Part shown: positions 1-6,978 of the stretch, piece after piece
How positions within the stretch are numbered: position 1 is the stretch's first letter
Layout of the letters: every line of letters begins with the position of its first letter
Assembly: GCA_003242355.1 (NCBI GenBank)
Contig: QGUH01000063.1
Location: forward strand, 1-9,869
Direction: 5' to 3'
Length of the DNA: 9,869 bases
DNA from: Pseudomonadota bacterium
Lineage (GTDB): Bacteria; Myxococcota_A; Polyangia; Polyangiales; Polyangiaceae
Position numbers and translations under genes: made by a program
The notes under the pieces: generated by a model
What the model was told of the DNA's origin: nothing
What the model saw: the letters and a program-made list of their open reading frames with translations, nothing else
The model's database searches: none

Positions 1-2
1 CT

Positions 3-180
3 TCCCCGGTGCAAACCGCGCAAGCCCGGTCCACGCGCGGGCGGCGCCGCTCCGGCGAGATTTCCGGAAACCGCTCCCGCGCGCTGGTCAAGTCCCGTGC
101 CGTCGCCCGCGCGCAGGTCGATGCGGACGAGTCGTCGCTGAAGAGCCTCACGGCGGACGCGAGCGCGCTGGAGGCGCTGA
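3..180 (+). pseudogene. RND efflux periplasmic adaptor (MFP/HlyD family), hairpin fragment
   Basis: Reading from base 3 without a stop gives a segment that resembles the alpha-hairpin of RND periplasmic adaptor proteins: ALVKSRAVARAQVDAD followed by SSLKSLTADASALEAL. Related adaptors have a similar AVSxxxLDADxANLKSxxAQV pattern just before the returning lipoyl half (KKTIRAPF). That lipoyl half, the beta-barrel and the membrane-proximal domain, about 200 residues, are absent. Within 20 bases of the helix the sequence reaches the ribosome binding site of the pump gene. Adaptors normally lie directly upstream of their RND pump, which supports the identification. The first 20 or so residues (positions 3-65) do not look like an adaptor in any frame, so the left edge may also be damaged or low quality. 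A TGA in another frame at 178-180 could be the native adaptor stop if the deletion ends just before it. Start lies outside the window. The family call is fairly sure; the exact break is not. Confidence 0.55.
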
Positions 181-185
181 GCTCC

Positions 186-189
186 GGAG
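186..189 (+). promoter_or_regulatory. Shine-Dalgarno site of the RND pump
   Basis: GGAG lies 7 nt before the ATG at 197. It fixes the pump start, and it shows that the region just upstream of the pump is intact even though the adaptor gene before it is truncated. Confidence 0.6.
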
Positions 190-196
190 CCTTTTC

Positions 197-1576
197 ATGC
201 GGCTCACCGATTTGCTGGTGCGGCGGCCCGTCGTCGCCATCGTCATCAACCTGGTCATCCTCATCGCCGGGCTCCAGGCGCTGCGCTCGGTCAACGTGCG
301 CCAGTACCCGAAGCTCGAGAGCGCCACGATCTCGGTGCGCACCGTCTACGTGGGCGCGGACGCGGAGCTCGTGCGCGGGTTCATCACGACGCCGCTCGAG
401 CGCGCGATCGCGGCCGCGGATGGCATCGACTTCATCGAGTCGCAGAGCCTTCAGGGGCTCTCCACGATCAACGCCCGCCTGAAGCTGAACTTCCCCGCGG
501 CGAGCGCCCTCGCCGACATCAGCGCGCGCGTGAATCAGGTGCGGGCGGATCTGCCTCCGGAAGCCGAGGTGCCCTCGATCACGCTCGAGCCCTCGGACGC
601 GCAAGTCGCGGCGATGTACCTGAGCTTCGGCTCGGACATCCTCGAGGACAACCAGGTCACCGACTACCTGATCCGGGTCGTGCAGCCGCGCCTCTCCGCG
701 ATCGAAGGCGTGCAGCGGGCCGAAGTGCTCGGCGCCCGGACGTTCGCGCTGCGGGCTTGGTTGAAGCCGGATCGCATGGCGGCGCTGAACGTGAGCCCCT
801 CGGCCGTCCGCGATGCCCTCGCGGCGAACAATTATCTGTCGGCCGTGGGCACGACGAAGGGCCAGCTCGTGCAGGTGAACCTGACCGCGAGCACGGATCT
901 TCGCACCGTCGAAGAGTTCCAAAAGCTCGTGATTCGCGCGGAGGACGGCGCCTTCGTGCGGCTCGAGGACGTGGCCGACGTGGTCCTCGGCGCGGAAACC
1001 TACGATCAAGACGTCCGTTTCTCCGGAAAGCCCGAAACGTTCATGGGCATTTGGGTGCTCCCGAACGCGAACTCGCTCGACGTGATCGCGAAGGTGCGCG
1101 ACGAGCTCGCCATCATCGAAAAAGGGCTCCCCACCGGAATGCGCGCCGCCATCGCGTTCGATTCGACCGACTACATCGAGAACGCCATCGACGAGGTCAC
1201 GCGCACGCTGACCGAGACGGTGCTCATCGTCGCGCTGATCATCTTCCTGTTCCTCGGCTCGATCCGCACGGTGCTGGTGCCGCTCGTGGCGATTCAGCTA
1301 CAAAGTCATTCCCCAGATCGAGCGCGCGAGCCGTCTCACTGCCGAGCAGCTCCAGGAAATCCACGTCACCGGGCCGAACGGCACCCTCGTACCGCTGAGC
1401 GCTTTCGCTTCGCTCCGCCAGAAGGTCGAGCCGCGCTCGCTCAATCGGTTCGAGCAGCTCAACGCGGTCAAACTCTCCGGCGTCGCGACGCAGTCGCTCG
1501 AAGGCGCGCTGACCGTGCTCGAAGAGGAGGCGCGGAAGATCCTGCCTCCCGGTTCGCGCATCGACTACACCGGTGA
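197..1576 (+). pseudogene. RND (HAE1) efflux pump, N-terminal fragment, frameshifted
   Basis: This is the N-terminal third of an inner-membrane, proton-driven multidrug RND pump (AcrB/MexB type). The ATG at 197 has a good ribosome binding site and opens with MRLTDLLVRRPVVAIVINL, which is the cytoplasmic start and TM1 of the family. The first periplasmic porter region follows (GFITTPLERAIAAADGIDFI, then the TINARLKLNF and ISARVNQVRADLP segments), and then TM2 (ETVLIVALIIFLFLGSIRTV). Homology holds to about residue 366 (base 1294). After that the frame runs into Arg/Ser-rich nonsense to the stop at 1576, while pump sequence resumes in another frame at 1296. Family members are about 1020-1050 residues. 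The lost part covers TM3-TM6, including the TM4 Asp pair needed for proton transfer, and most of the second porter region. The fragment could not pump as written. A sequencing or assembly deletion would look the same. Confidence 0.85.
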
Positions 1577-2192
1577 ATCGCGCCAGCTGCGCCAGGAAGG
1601 CGGCAAGTTCCTGCCGGCCATGGCGCTCGCGGTGGTGCTGATCTTTCTGGCGCTCGCGGCCCAGTTCAACTCCTTCCGCGATCCGCTCGTGGTGCTCGCG
1701 GGCTCGGTGCCGCTCGCCATGTTCGGCGCGCTGATCTTCACGTTCCTCAAGTTCGCGGGGCCGCCCGGGCTCACCTTCCCGCTCACGGAGGGTTGGACCA
1801 CGACGCTCAACATCTACTCACAGGTCGGCCTCGTCACGCTGATCGGGCTCATCGCCAAGAACGGCATCCTGATCGTGGAGTTCGCCAACCAGCAGCAGGC
1901 GGCCGGGCTCGGCAAGCTCGAGGCGATCCGCGCCGCCGCGCTCACACGCCTTCGCCCGATCCTGATGACGACGATTGCGACCGTGCTCGGTCACTTCCCG
2001 CTGACGCTCGTGAGCGGTCCCGGTGCGATGGCGCGCAATTCGATCGGCATCGTGCTCGTCGGTGGCATGGCCATCGGCACGCTGTTCACGCTGTTCGTGG
2101 TCCCGTCGCTCTACGTCCTGATCGCCGCGGACCACGAGAAGCAGCGCGCGGCCGAAGCCGCGCTGGTCGAAGCGCCCGCGACCGCCGCGTGA
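1296..2192 (+). pseudogene. RND (HAE1) efflux pump, C-terminal fragment
   Basis: This is the C-terminal part of the same pump, in a frame shifted from the N-terminal fragment. Recognisable sequence begins at YKVIPQIERASRLTAEQL and VTGPNGTLVPLSAFA, which belong to the second periplasmic half. It continues through TM8 (LPAMALAVVLIFLALAAQFN), the TM9 region and TM10 with GLIAKNGILIVEFANQ, which carries the conserved Lys of the proton relay. It ends with TM11-TM12 (MARNSIGIVLVGGMAIGTLF) and TGA at 2190-2192. There is no ATG, GTG or TTG in this frame until the GTG at 1515, so a gene finder would call 1515-2192 (225 aa). That piece overlaps the N-terminal reading frame and has no obvious ribosome binding site. 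The two fragments total about 664 residues, so roughly 360 residues (about 1.1 kb) are missing between them. The gene is followed by a convergent serB. Confidence 0.85.
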
Positions 2193-2253
2193 CGTGTCCA
2201 CGCCTCGGACGTAAACGCTCGTCGAGTCGCCCGCGCCGCCGCCTCCGACTCGA

Positions 2254-2277
2254 ATCCGAGCGCGCGGCGCTTCGGAT
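2254..2277. terminator. Stem-loop between convergent pump and serB
   Basis: ATCCGAGCGC (2254-2263) pairs with GCGC then TCGGAT (2267-2277). The result is 10 base pairs with one bulged T and a three-base loop. It sits 62 nt after the pump stop and 11 nt after the serB stop, where a shared bidirectional terminator would be expected. There is no clear T-run on either side, so factor-independent termination is not proven. An overlapping alternative pairing exists (2233-2239 with 2264-2270). Confidence 0.4.
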
Positions 2278-2288
2278 CTCGGCGTGCC

Positions 2289-3500
2289 TCAGACCTCGAG
2301 CAGATCGCGCGCGTCGAAGCCCATGAGGTAGAGCAGCGTGTCGAGCCGATCTTGATGATTCAGGCTCGTGTCGGCCACCTCCTGGAGCTTGGGCTTCGCG
2401 CGGAAAGCGATGCCCAGCCCGGCCGTCTGCAGCATGAGCATGTCGTTGGCTCCGTCGCCGACGGCCACCGTCTGCTCGAGCCGACAGTTGTAGACCTGGG
2501 CCATGTCCTTGAGCACCTGCGCCTTGCGCTCGCCGTCGACGATGGTGCCGCGCACGCGTCCCGTGAGCTTGCCGTCGCGAATCTCGAGCTCGTTGGCGAA
2601 GGCGAAGTCGAGCCCGTAGCGGCGCTTCAGCTCGTCCACGAACACCGTGAAGCCGCCGCTCACGAGGCCGATGCGGAAACCGAGCGTGCGCAAGGCGCGC
2701 ACCAGGCGATCGGCGCCGGGGGTGAGCTCGATCTTGTCCATCAAGGTCATCGCGCGCTCGAGCGGCAACCCCTCGAGCAGCTTCACGCGCTCGATGAGCG
2801 CCTGGCGGAAATCGAGCTCGCCACGCATGGCGCGCGCCGTGATCTCGGCGACCTTCTCCTTGCACCCCGCGAGCTCCGCGAGCTCGTCGATGAACTCGCC
2901 GCGCACGAACGTGGAGTCCACGTCGAGGCACACCAGGCGCTTGATGCGCCGAAACAGGTCGTCCTTCTGCGCCGCGAGGTCGACGCCGAGCTCTGCGCCC
3001 ATGCTCAAGAACGAGCCCCTGAGCTCGGCCAGCTCGGTGTCCGTGAGCGCCGCGCCAGGCGGCAAATCCGCGATGAGCTCGAGCCCGGTGAGCTCCCGCA
3101 CGCTGAGCGAGCGGATCTCGCGAATGTTCATGCCCTTGTCGGCCATGAACCCCGCGATGCGCCCCGCGGCGACGCCGTTCGACAACGGGCCCAGAACCGT
3201 CACGCACAGGGCCGACGGGGTCGCGTAAGAAGGATCGATGCGCGGTCCCCGGAACGGCGTGACCTCGAAACGCATCCCGAGCTCCGCCGCTTCGAAGAGC
3301 AAGCGGCGCAGCGCCCGCGAGTTCTGCGGGATGTTCACGATGGCCGAGAGCACCAGGTAGCCGTGCAACACGGACTGGCCGATATCGACCAGCTCCGCGT
3401 TGTCCTCGGCGATGATGCGCATGAGGCGCGCGGTCACTCCGGGTCGGTCCATGCCGGCCACGTGGAGCACGAGGCGATCGGGATGCTCTTCGGAAATCAT
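2289..3500 (-). CDS. serB: Phosphoserine phosphatase SerB with two N-terminal ACT domains
   Basis: Removes the phosphate from O-phospho-L-serine to give L-serine, the last step of the phosphorylated serine pathway, in the cytoplasm. The 403-aa protein has two ACT-type regulatory domains (about 10-80 and 95-165; AGMDRPGVTARLM and TVLGPLSNGVAAGRIAGFMADKG are typical) and then a HAD phosphatase domain. HAD motif I is CLDVDST (nucleophile D193, acid D195), motif II is SGG at 281-283, the motif III Lys is about K326 (GERKAQVL), and motif IV is GDGAND at 348-353. The length matches double-ACT SerB proteins such as the mycobacterial form, in which serine feedback through ACT is known; whether that applies here is inference. 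The ATG at 3500 has no clear ribosome binding site. The frame stays open upstream for at least 15 codons but offers no ATG, GTG or TTG there. No other serine-pathway gene is adjacent. Confidence 0.95.
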   Translation of the reverse strand: MISEEHPDRLVLHVAGMDRPGVTARLMRIIAEDNAELVDIGQSVLHGYLVLSAIVNIPQNSRALRRLLFEAAELGMRFEVTPFRGPRIDPSYATPSALCVTVLGPLSNGVAAGRIAGFMADKGMNIREIRSLSVRELTGLELIADLPPGAALTDTELAELRGSFLSMGAELGVDLAAQKDDLFRRIKRLVCLDVDSTFVRGEFIDELAELAGCKEKVAEITARAMRGELDFRQALIERVKLLEGLPLERAMTLMDKIELTPGADRLVRALRTLGFRIGLVSGGFTVFVDELKRRYGLDFAFANELEIRDGKLTGRVRGTIVDGERKAQVLKDMAQVYNCRLEQTVAVGDGANDMLMLQTAGLGIAFRAKPKLQEVADTSLNHQDRLDTLLYLMGFDARDLLEV

Positions 3501-3715
3501 CGGAACGGCGATGGTGTAATGTCGGCCGCGCTCGAGAACAATCGTCCGATGAGCGCCGGCAGCCGGGCCCGCCCCTCCCGCACCGGGCCGGAGCCCCGCC
3601 GGACACGCCGCAGCGGGGGCCGCCGACGCTCACCACCCCGGGTGGAGAAGGCGTCCAAATTGCTCGAATTTGGCCGGTTTTGACACCCAACGCGAGTCGC
3701 CGCACGCTTTCTGCC
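3501..3715. other. Divergent intergenic region, serB / lipoprotein
   Basis: This 215-nt gap separates two divergent genes, so promoters for both should lie here. It is very GC-rich from about 3550 to 3650, with no convincing gene. Near the lipoprotein side it holds an AT-rich perfect inverted repeat (3655-3673) and a TTGACA (3680-3685). No good -10 box is seen at the correct distance from that TTGACA. Confidence 0.4.
3655..3673. repeat. Perfect 7-bp inverted repeat, possible operator
   Basis: CCAAATT (3655-3661) and AATTTGG (3667-3673) are perfect inverted copies around a 5-nt spacer (GCTCG). The element is markedly AT-rich in a GC-rich gap and is centred about 50 nt before the lipoprotein GTG. 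The size and spacing fit a dimeric regulator site, but no regulator gene is adjacent, so the role is a guess. Confidence 0.35.
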
Positions 3716-4909
3716 GTGAGGACCGCGACCGCTCTGCTATTGCTCGTGTCTTTGGGCTGCTCCTCCGAGACCCTCGATAGCCCCGAGAGCCCGATGGAAC
3801 GCCCGGACGATCGGAGGAACCCGCCGACCGGCACTCCGGCCGAAAGCCTCGACCGAGCCCTCGGTACCGGGGACGGGAGCGCCGACTCGATCGAGCTCGT
3901 CACGCTGTTCACGCCGACCGGGAAGCGCTCCGCGACCGCTCTTGCGTTCGACCCGCTGCGCGACGGCGAGCTCTGGGTCACCCTGCGGCGCTTCCCGACG
4001 GAGGCACCCTGCACCACGACGGTGCAGACGGGGTGCGCCGCGCTCGTGGGAAACGTGGCGCTCCTCCAAGACGCGACCAGCGACGCTCCGGTCGTCACCA
4101 TGAAAGAGGATGGGAACGCGTGGCACTTCATGCGCCGCCCGACGTCGATCGCGTTCGGCACGAACGGCAATCTGGCGACCTGCGGCGAGGCGCGCACCGC
4201 CAATTACGAGGATCAGCCCACGAACTACAACGGCCCGACGCTCTGGTCCTCCGATCCCGCGATCTTCGGCGTACCGCCGGAGCCCGGCCAGAACGGCACG
4301 CACCTCGACATGCTGCACGAGACGCCGTACTGCATGGGCATCGCGCACGAGCGGGACAACGTTTACTGGACCTTCAACGGGGAGCTCGGGGCGATCGATC
4401 GCTACGACTTCAACGAGCCGCACCAGATTGGCGGCGAGGATCACTCGGACGGCGAGCTCTTCCGCTACGTCGAAGGCGAGGTCAAGCGCGAGCCGGAGAT
4501 CCCGAGCCACCTCGCCTACGACAAGGAACGCGACGTGCTCTACGTCGCCGATACCGGCAACGGCCGCATCGCCCGACTCGACGCCAAGGCGGGCGAAGAG
4601 GCGGAGCCGCTCGTCACGAACGAGCACATCCACAAGGCCGTGCGCATGACCGGAGTCACGCTCGAGGACTTCGTGCCTCCCGGCACGCTCGAGCTGCCGA
4701 GCGGCCTGGTGTTCCACCACGGGCACCTGTACGTGACGGACAACGCGACGAGCCGCATCCATGCGTTCGATCGCGAAGGAGCGCTCGTGCGAACGCTCGA
4801 CACGGGGCTTCCGCCCGGCTCGCTCTCCGGCATCACCATCGGCCCCGACGGCCGCACCTACATCACCGATCGGCTCACCGGGCAGGTGTACCGGATCGAG
4901 CCGCTCTGA
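3716..4909 (+). CDS. Lipoprotein with NHL-like beta-propeller repeats
   Basis: This is a predicted exported, lipid-anchored protein of unknown function, 397 aa from the GTG at 3716. The start is chosen because it gives a compact lipoprotein signal: MRTATALLLLVSLGC, with the lipid-bearing Cys at 15. A TTG 36 nt upstream (3680) would put 12 polar residues before it. A Ser/Pro/Asp-rich linker follows (about 16-60). The C-terminal half has several NHL/SMP-30-like blades, each with a hydrophobic start, a tyrosine-rich strand and an Asp/Asn turn: PSHLAYDKERDVLYVADTGN (from about 263), PSGLVFHHGHLYVTDN (from about 328) and SGITIGPDGRTYITDR (from about 370). Such propellers usually bind proteins or small ligands, and some are lactonase-like enzymes; no catalytic set is clear here. 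Four Cys between about residues 98 and 196 could form disulfides in the periplasm. It stands alone on its strand. Confidence 0.8.
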   Translation: MRTATALLLLVSLGCSSETLDSPESPMERPDDRRNPPTGTPAESLDRALGTGDGSADSIELVTLFTPTGKRSATALAFDPLRDGELWVTLRRFPTEAPCTTTVQTGCAALVGNVALLQDATSDAPVVTMKEDGNAWHFMRRPTSIAFGTNGNLATCGEARTANYEDQPTNYNGPTLWSSDPAIFGVPPEPGQNGTHLDMLHETPYCMGIAHERDNVYWTFNGELGAIDRYDFNEPHQIGGEDHSDGELFRYVEGEVKREPEIPSHLAYDKERDVLYVADTGNGRIARLDAKAGEEAEPLVTNEHIHKAVRMTGVTLEDFVPPGTLELPSGLVFHHGHLYVTDNATSRIHAFDREGALVRTLDTGLPPGSLSGITIGPDGRTYITDRLTGQVYRIEPL

Positions 4910-4921
4910 TTGCCGCAGCTC

Positions 4922-4935
4922 GCCGAGCGTTCGGC
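4922..4935. terminator. Small hairpin between convergent lipoprotein and methyltransferase genes
   Basis: GCCGA (4922-4926) and TCGGC (4931-4935) form a 5-bp stem with a 4-base loop in the 27-nt gap between two convergent stop codons. The position suits a terminator, but the stem is short and lacks a T-run. Confidence 0.2.
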
Positions 4936-4936
4936 C

Positions 4937-5596
4937 TCAGCGCTTGCGCGCGAGCAAGAGCCCGTCGCCCACGGGAATCAGCGACGCGTCCACCCGCGGA
5001 TCCTGGGCGACGAAAGCGTTGAGGGCGCGAATGGCGCGGGTCGAGGGCGCGTCTTCCCGCGGATCGGCGACCCGGCCGTCCCAGAGCGCGTTGTCGACCG
5101 CGATGATACCTCCCGGGCGAAGCAGCTCGAGGCAGCGCTCGTAGTACTCGCGGTACGCCTCCTTGTCGGCGTCGATGAACGCGAAATCGAAGCTCTGCGC
5201 CTGCCCCGCGGCGAGCAGCGCCGCGAGCGTGTCGAGCGCCGGTCCGAGGCGCAGCTCGATCTTGTGCGCCACCCCGGCGCGCTCCCAGTACCGGCGCGCG
5301 ATGGCCGTCCACTCCTCGCTCACGTCGCACGCGACGAGACGCCCGTCGTCCGGCAGGGCGAGCGCGACGCTGATCGAGCTGTAGCCCGTGAACACGCCGA
5401 TCTCGAGACAGCGCCGCGCGCCGATGAGCGCGACGAGCCAGCCCATGAACCGCCCCTGCTCGGGCGAGATCTGCATGCTCGCGCCGGGCATGCGCGCCGT
5501 TTCCTCGCGCAGGGCCGCGAGCGTCGAGGGCTCGTTCTGCCAGCCGTACAGGTAGTCGTAGAGCGACGGGGAGAGCCCGAGAGAGCGCGACGACAT
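4937..5596 (-). CDS. Class I SAM-dependent O-methyltransferase (family 3, CCoAOMT-like)
   Basis: Predicted to transfer a methyl group from S-adenosylmethionine to a hydroxyl, in a metal-dependent way, on an unknown small substrate (a catechol or related phenol is usual for the family). The 219-aa length is typical. The SAM-binding glycine motif is LEIGVFTGYSS at 64-74, and an acidic residue for the ribose is D91 (ACDVSEEW). The metal ligands of the family are present: D142 in FIDADK, and D168-N169 in AVDNALW. The ATG at 5596 has GAAGG 6 nt upstream. It begins one base after the TGA of the diguanylate cyclase gene, so the two are very likely co-transcribed and perhaps translationally coupled. 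There is no biosynthetic cluster around it to name a substrate. The family call is safe; the substrate is not. Confidence 0.92.
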   Translation of the reverse strand: MSSRSLGLSPSLYDYLYGWQNEPSTLAALREETARMPGASMQISPEQGRFMGWLVALIGARRCLEIGVFTGYSSISVALALPDDGRLVACDVSEEWTAIARRYWERAGVAHKIELRLGPALDTLAALLAAGQAQSFDFAFIDADKEAYREYYERCLELLRPGGIIAVDNALWDGRVADPREDAPSTRAIRALNAFVAQDPRVDASLIPVGDGLLLARKR

Positions 5597-5597
5597 G

Positions 5598-6656
5598 TCA
5601 GGCCTTCTTTTCCCAGGCGGCCGCGAGCGCGGGGCCTTCGACGTAACGCGGCACGGGAGTGCTCGGGGGCGTCAGCAGCGCGTCGGGCGACGCCCCGCTC
5701 GGAAGCGTGACGACGCGATTGCGACCGCCCCGCTTCGCCGCATAAAGCGCTGCATCCGCGCGCCGTAGCAGCTCCTCACAACTGTCCCGCTGTTTCTGGG
5801 GATCGAACACGGTGCACCCCACGCTGAGCGTGACCCCGCTCGGGCCCCGCTCCACCGGCGGCAGCATCTCGATTTGCTGGCGCAGGCGCTCCGCGACGAG
5901 GCGCGTCGATTCGAGGCCGGCGTCCGCGATCAGCGCGACGAACTCCTCGCCGCCGTAGCGCCCGACCGTATCCTCGGGGCGCAACGCCGAACGCAAGCTC
6001 CCCGCAATCAGCGCGAGCACGCGATCGCCGATGTCGTGGCCGTAGAGGTCGTTGATCGACTTGAAGTGGTCGATGTCCATGAAGAGCACGCCGAAGCGGC
6101 TCCGCCCCCGACACCGCTCGTTCATCGCCTGTTCGAGCGAGCGGCGGTTCAACACTCCCGTGAGCGGATCGATCTGCGCGTCCTTCTGCAAGAGGTCGCG
6201 CTCGCTGCGCACCCGCTGCAAGACGTCGAGCATGCGCCGGTTGCGAAGCTGCAGCTGGACGCGCGCCAAGAGCTCGAGCGGGCGCCCCACATCCGACACG
6301 TAGTCATCCGCGCCGGCAGCGAGCCCCTCGGCCACGCTCCGATCGTCCGCTGCCCGCCCCACCAGGATGACGAGGGGCTGCGCGAGCGCATCGCCCTTGC
6401 GCAGGTCCCCCACGATATCGGCGACGGTTCGCCCGGGCACGGCCGCCGAGGAAACCACGAGGTCGAATCGGTGCTCTGCGTCGGTGCGGTTGAGCTCGGC
6501 CGCCGTTTCGACGGCGTGGACATCGAACCCCTCGCGCTCGAGAAGGCTCCGGAGCGTGTCGCGGTGCGCCGAGTCGGGATCGACGATCGCGATCCGCCCG
6601 GGCCGCTCGTGAGGTGCGGCCGAACGCCGCACCGACTCCGGCGCCCCTCGGGTCAT
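5598..6656 (-). CDS. Diguanylate cyclase (GGDEF) with degenerate receiver domain
   Basis: Predicted to make cyclic di-GMP from two GTP. The 352-aa protein has an N-terminal receiver fold (about 20-137), a short helical linker (about 138-160), a GGDEF domain (about 161-317) and a Pro-rich tail. The cyclase looks active: DPLTGVLNRR, FMDIDHFKSINDLYGHDIGD, the signature GRYGGEEF (GGEEF at 235-239), and ADAALYAAKRGGRNRV. The I-site RPED (226-229) sits five residues before GGEEF, so product feedback inhibition is expected. The receiver has lost its chemistry. The phosphorylated Asp is S70 (DLVVSSAAVPG), the acidic pair is D26-P27 (IVDPD), the conserved Thr/Ser is G100, and the Lys is D122. It therefore resembles PleD-like cyclases in layout but cannot be switched by phosphorylation. 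The ATG lies 4 nt after the yggX-like stop, with GGAG 10 nt upstream inside that gene. The methyltransferase follows after one base. Confidence 0.93.
   Translation of the reverse strand: MTRGAPESVRRSAAPHERPGRIAIVDPDSAHRDTLRSLLEREGFDVHAVETAAELNRTDAEHRFDLVVSSAAVPGRTVADIVGDLRKGDALAQPLVILVGRAADDRSVAEGLAAGADDYVSDVGRPLELLARVQLQLRNRRMLDVLQRVRSERDLLQKDAQIDPLTGVLNRRSLEQAMNERCRGRSRFGVLFMDIDHFKSINDLYGHDIGDRVLALIAGSLRSALRPEDTVGRYGGEEFVALIADAGLESTRLVAERLRQQIEMLPPVERGPSGVTLSVGCTVFDPQKQRDSCEELLRRADAALYAAKRGGRNRVVTLPSGASPDALLTPPSTPVPRYVEGPALAAAWEKKA
5603..5607 (-). promoter_or_regulatory. Shine-Dalgarno site of the O-methyltransferase
   Basis: GAAGG on the minus strand, 6 nt before the ATG at 5596, lies within the last codons of the diguanylate cyclase gene. 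It allows independent initiation despite the one-base gap between the two genes. Confidence 0.45.
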
Positions 6657-6660
6657 GCCC

Positions 6661-6930
6661 TCAGGACTCCGGGCGAAAATCGGGCGGGGTCGCGGAGCCC
6701 TCGCCGAAGAAGAACTTCTCGCACTCGGTCATCCAGATCCGCTGCCCCTGCTCACTCGTGAGGTCGAGCCGGAACTCGTTGATGAGCATCTTCGAGTGCT
6801 CGAGCCATGCCCGCCACGCTTGCTTCGAGACGTTCTCGAAAACGCGTTGCCCGAGCGGACCTTTGAACGGAGGTCGATCGAGCCCTTCGGCGTCGCGACC
6901 GAGGTGAACACAATGAACCGTGCGCGCCAT
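6661..6930 (-). CDS. yggX: YggX-family Fe(II)-trafficking / oxidative damage protection protein
   Basis: An 89-aa cytoplasmic protein matching the YggX family along its whole length (the E. coli protein is 91 aa). The start MARTVHCVHLGRDAEGLD carries the conserved Cys7 and the EG motif. It is followed by PLGQRVFENVSKQAWRAWLE and HSKMLINEFRLDL, corresponding to the family's LGKRI-SKEAW-W--HQTMLINE-KLN pattern, and ends in a short FFGEG tail. In enteric bacteria YggX protects iron-sulfur clusters from oxidants and is linked to intracellular iron handling; the same role here is inferred. It normally sits next to mutY in enterics, but here it precedes a diguanylate cyclase with a 4-nt gap. There is no strong ribosome binding site before the ATG. 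A 12-bp palindrome lies about 50 nt upstream. Confidence 0.92.
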   Translation of the reverse strand: MARTVHCVHLGRDAEGLDRPPFKGPLGQRVFENVSKQAWRAWLEHSKMLINEFRLDLTSEQGQRIWMTECEKFFFGEGSATPPDFRPES

Positions 6931-6978
6931 GCGTCGAAAAAGAATCTGGCGGCGCGCTCCCGCGGCGTCAACACCCCT

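Noticed and set aside
2352..3683. 443-codon plus-strand frame opposite serB
   Set aside because: Its translation is a His/Glu/Arg/Leu-rich mirror of the SerB coding strand; SerB has complete catalytic motifs and the mirror has none.
3680..3685. TTGACA as a -35 box, or TTG at 3680 as the lipoprotein start
   Set aside because: No -10-like hexamer lies 16-18 nt downstream and the transcript would start at the GTG; as a start codon, TTG adds a polar stretch before the signal peptide and has no ribosome binding site.
2086..4203. Very long minus-strand open frame covering serB and the lipoprotein region
   Set aside because: It is Arg/Ala/Gly-rich without any family signature and overlaps two well-supported genes in other frames; it is a shadow caused by high GC.
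4910..5710. Plus-strand frame beginning right after the lipoprotein stop
   Set aside because: Antisense to the methyltransferase, which has intact SAM and metal motifs; the translation has shadow-type composition.
6943..6971. Promoter for yggX with TTGACG (minus strand, 6966-6971) and CAGATT
   Set aside because: The -10 matches consensus at only three of six positions and would leave almost no leader before the ATG.
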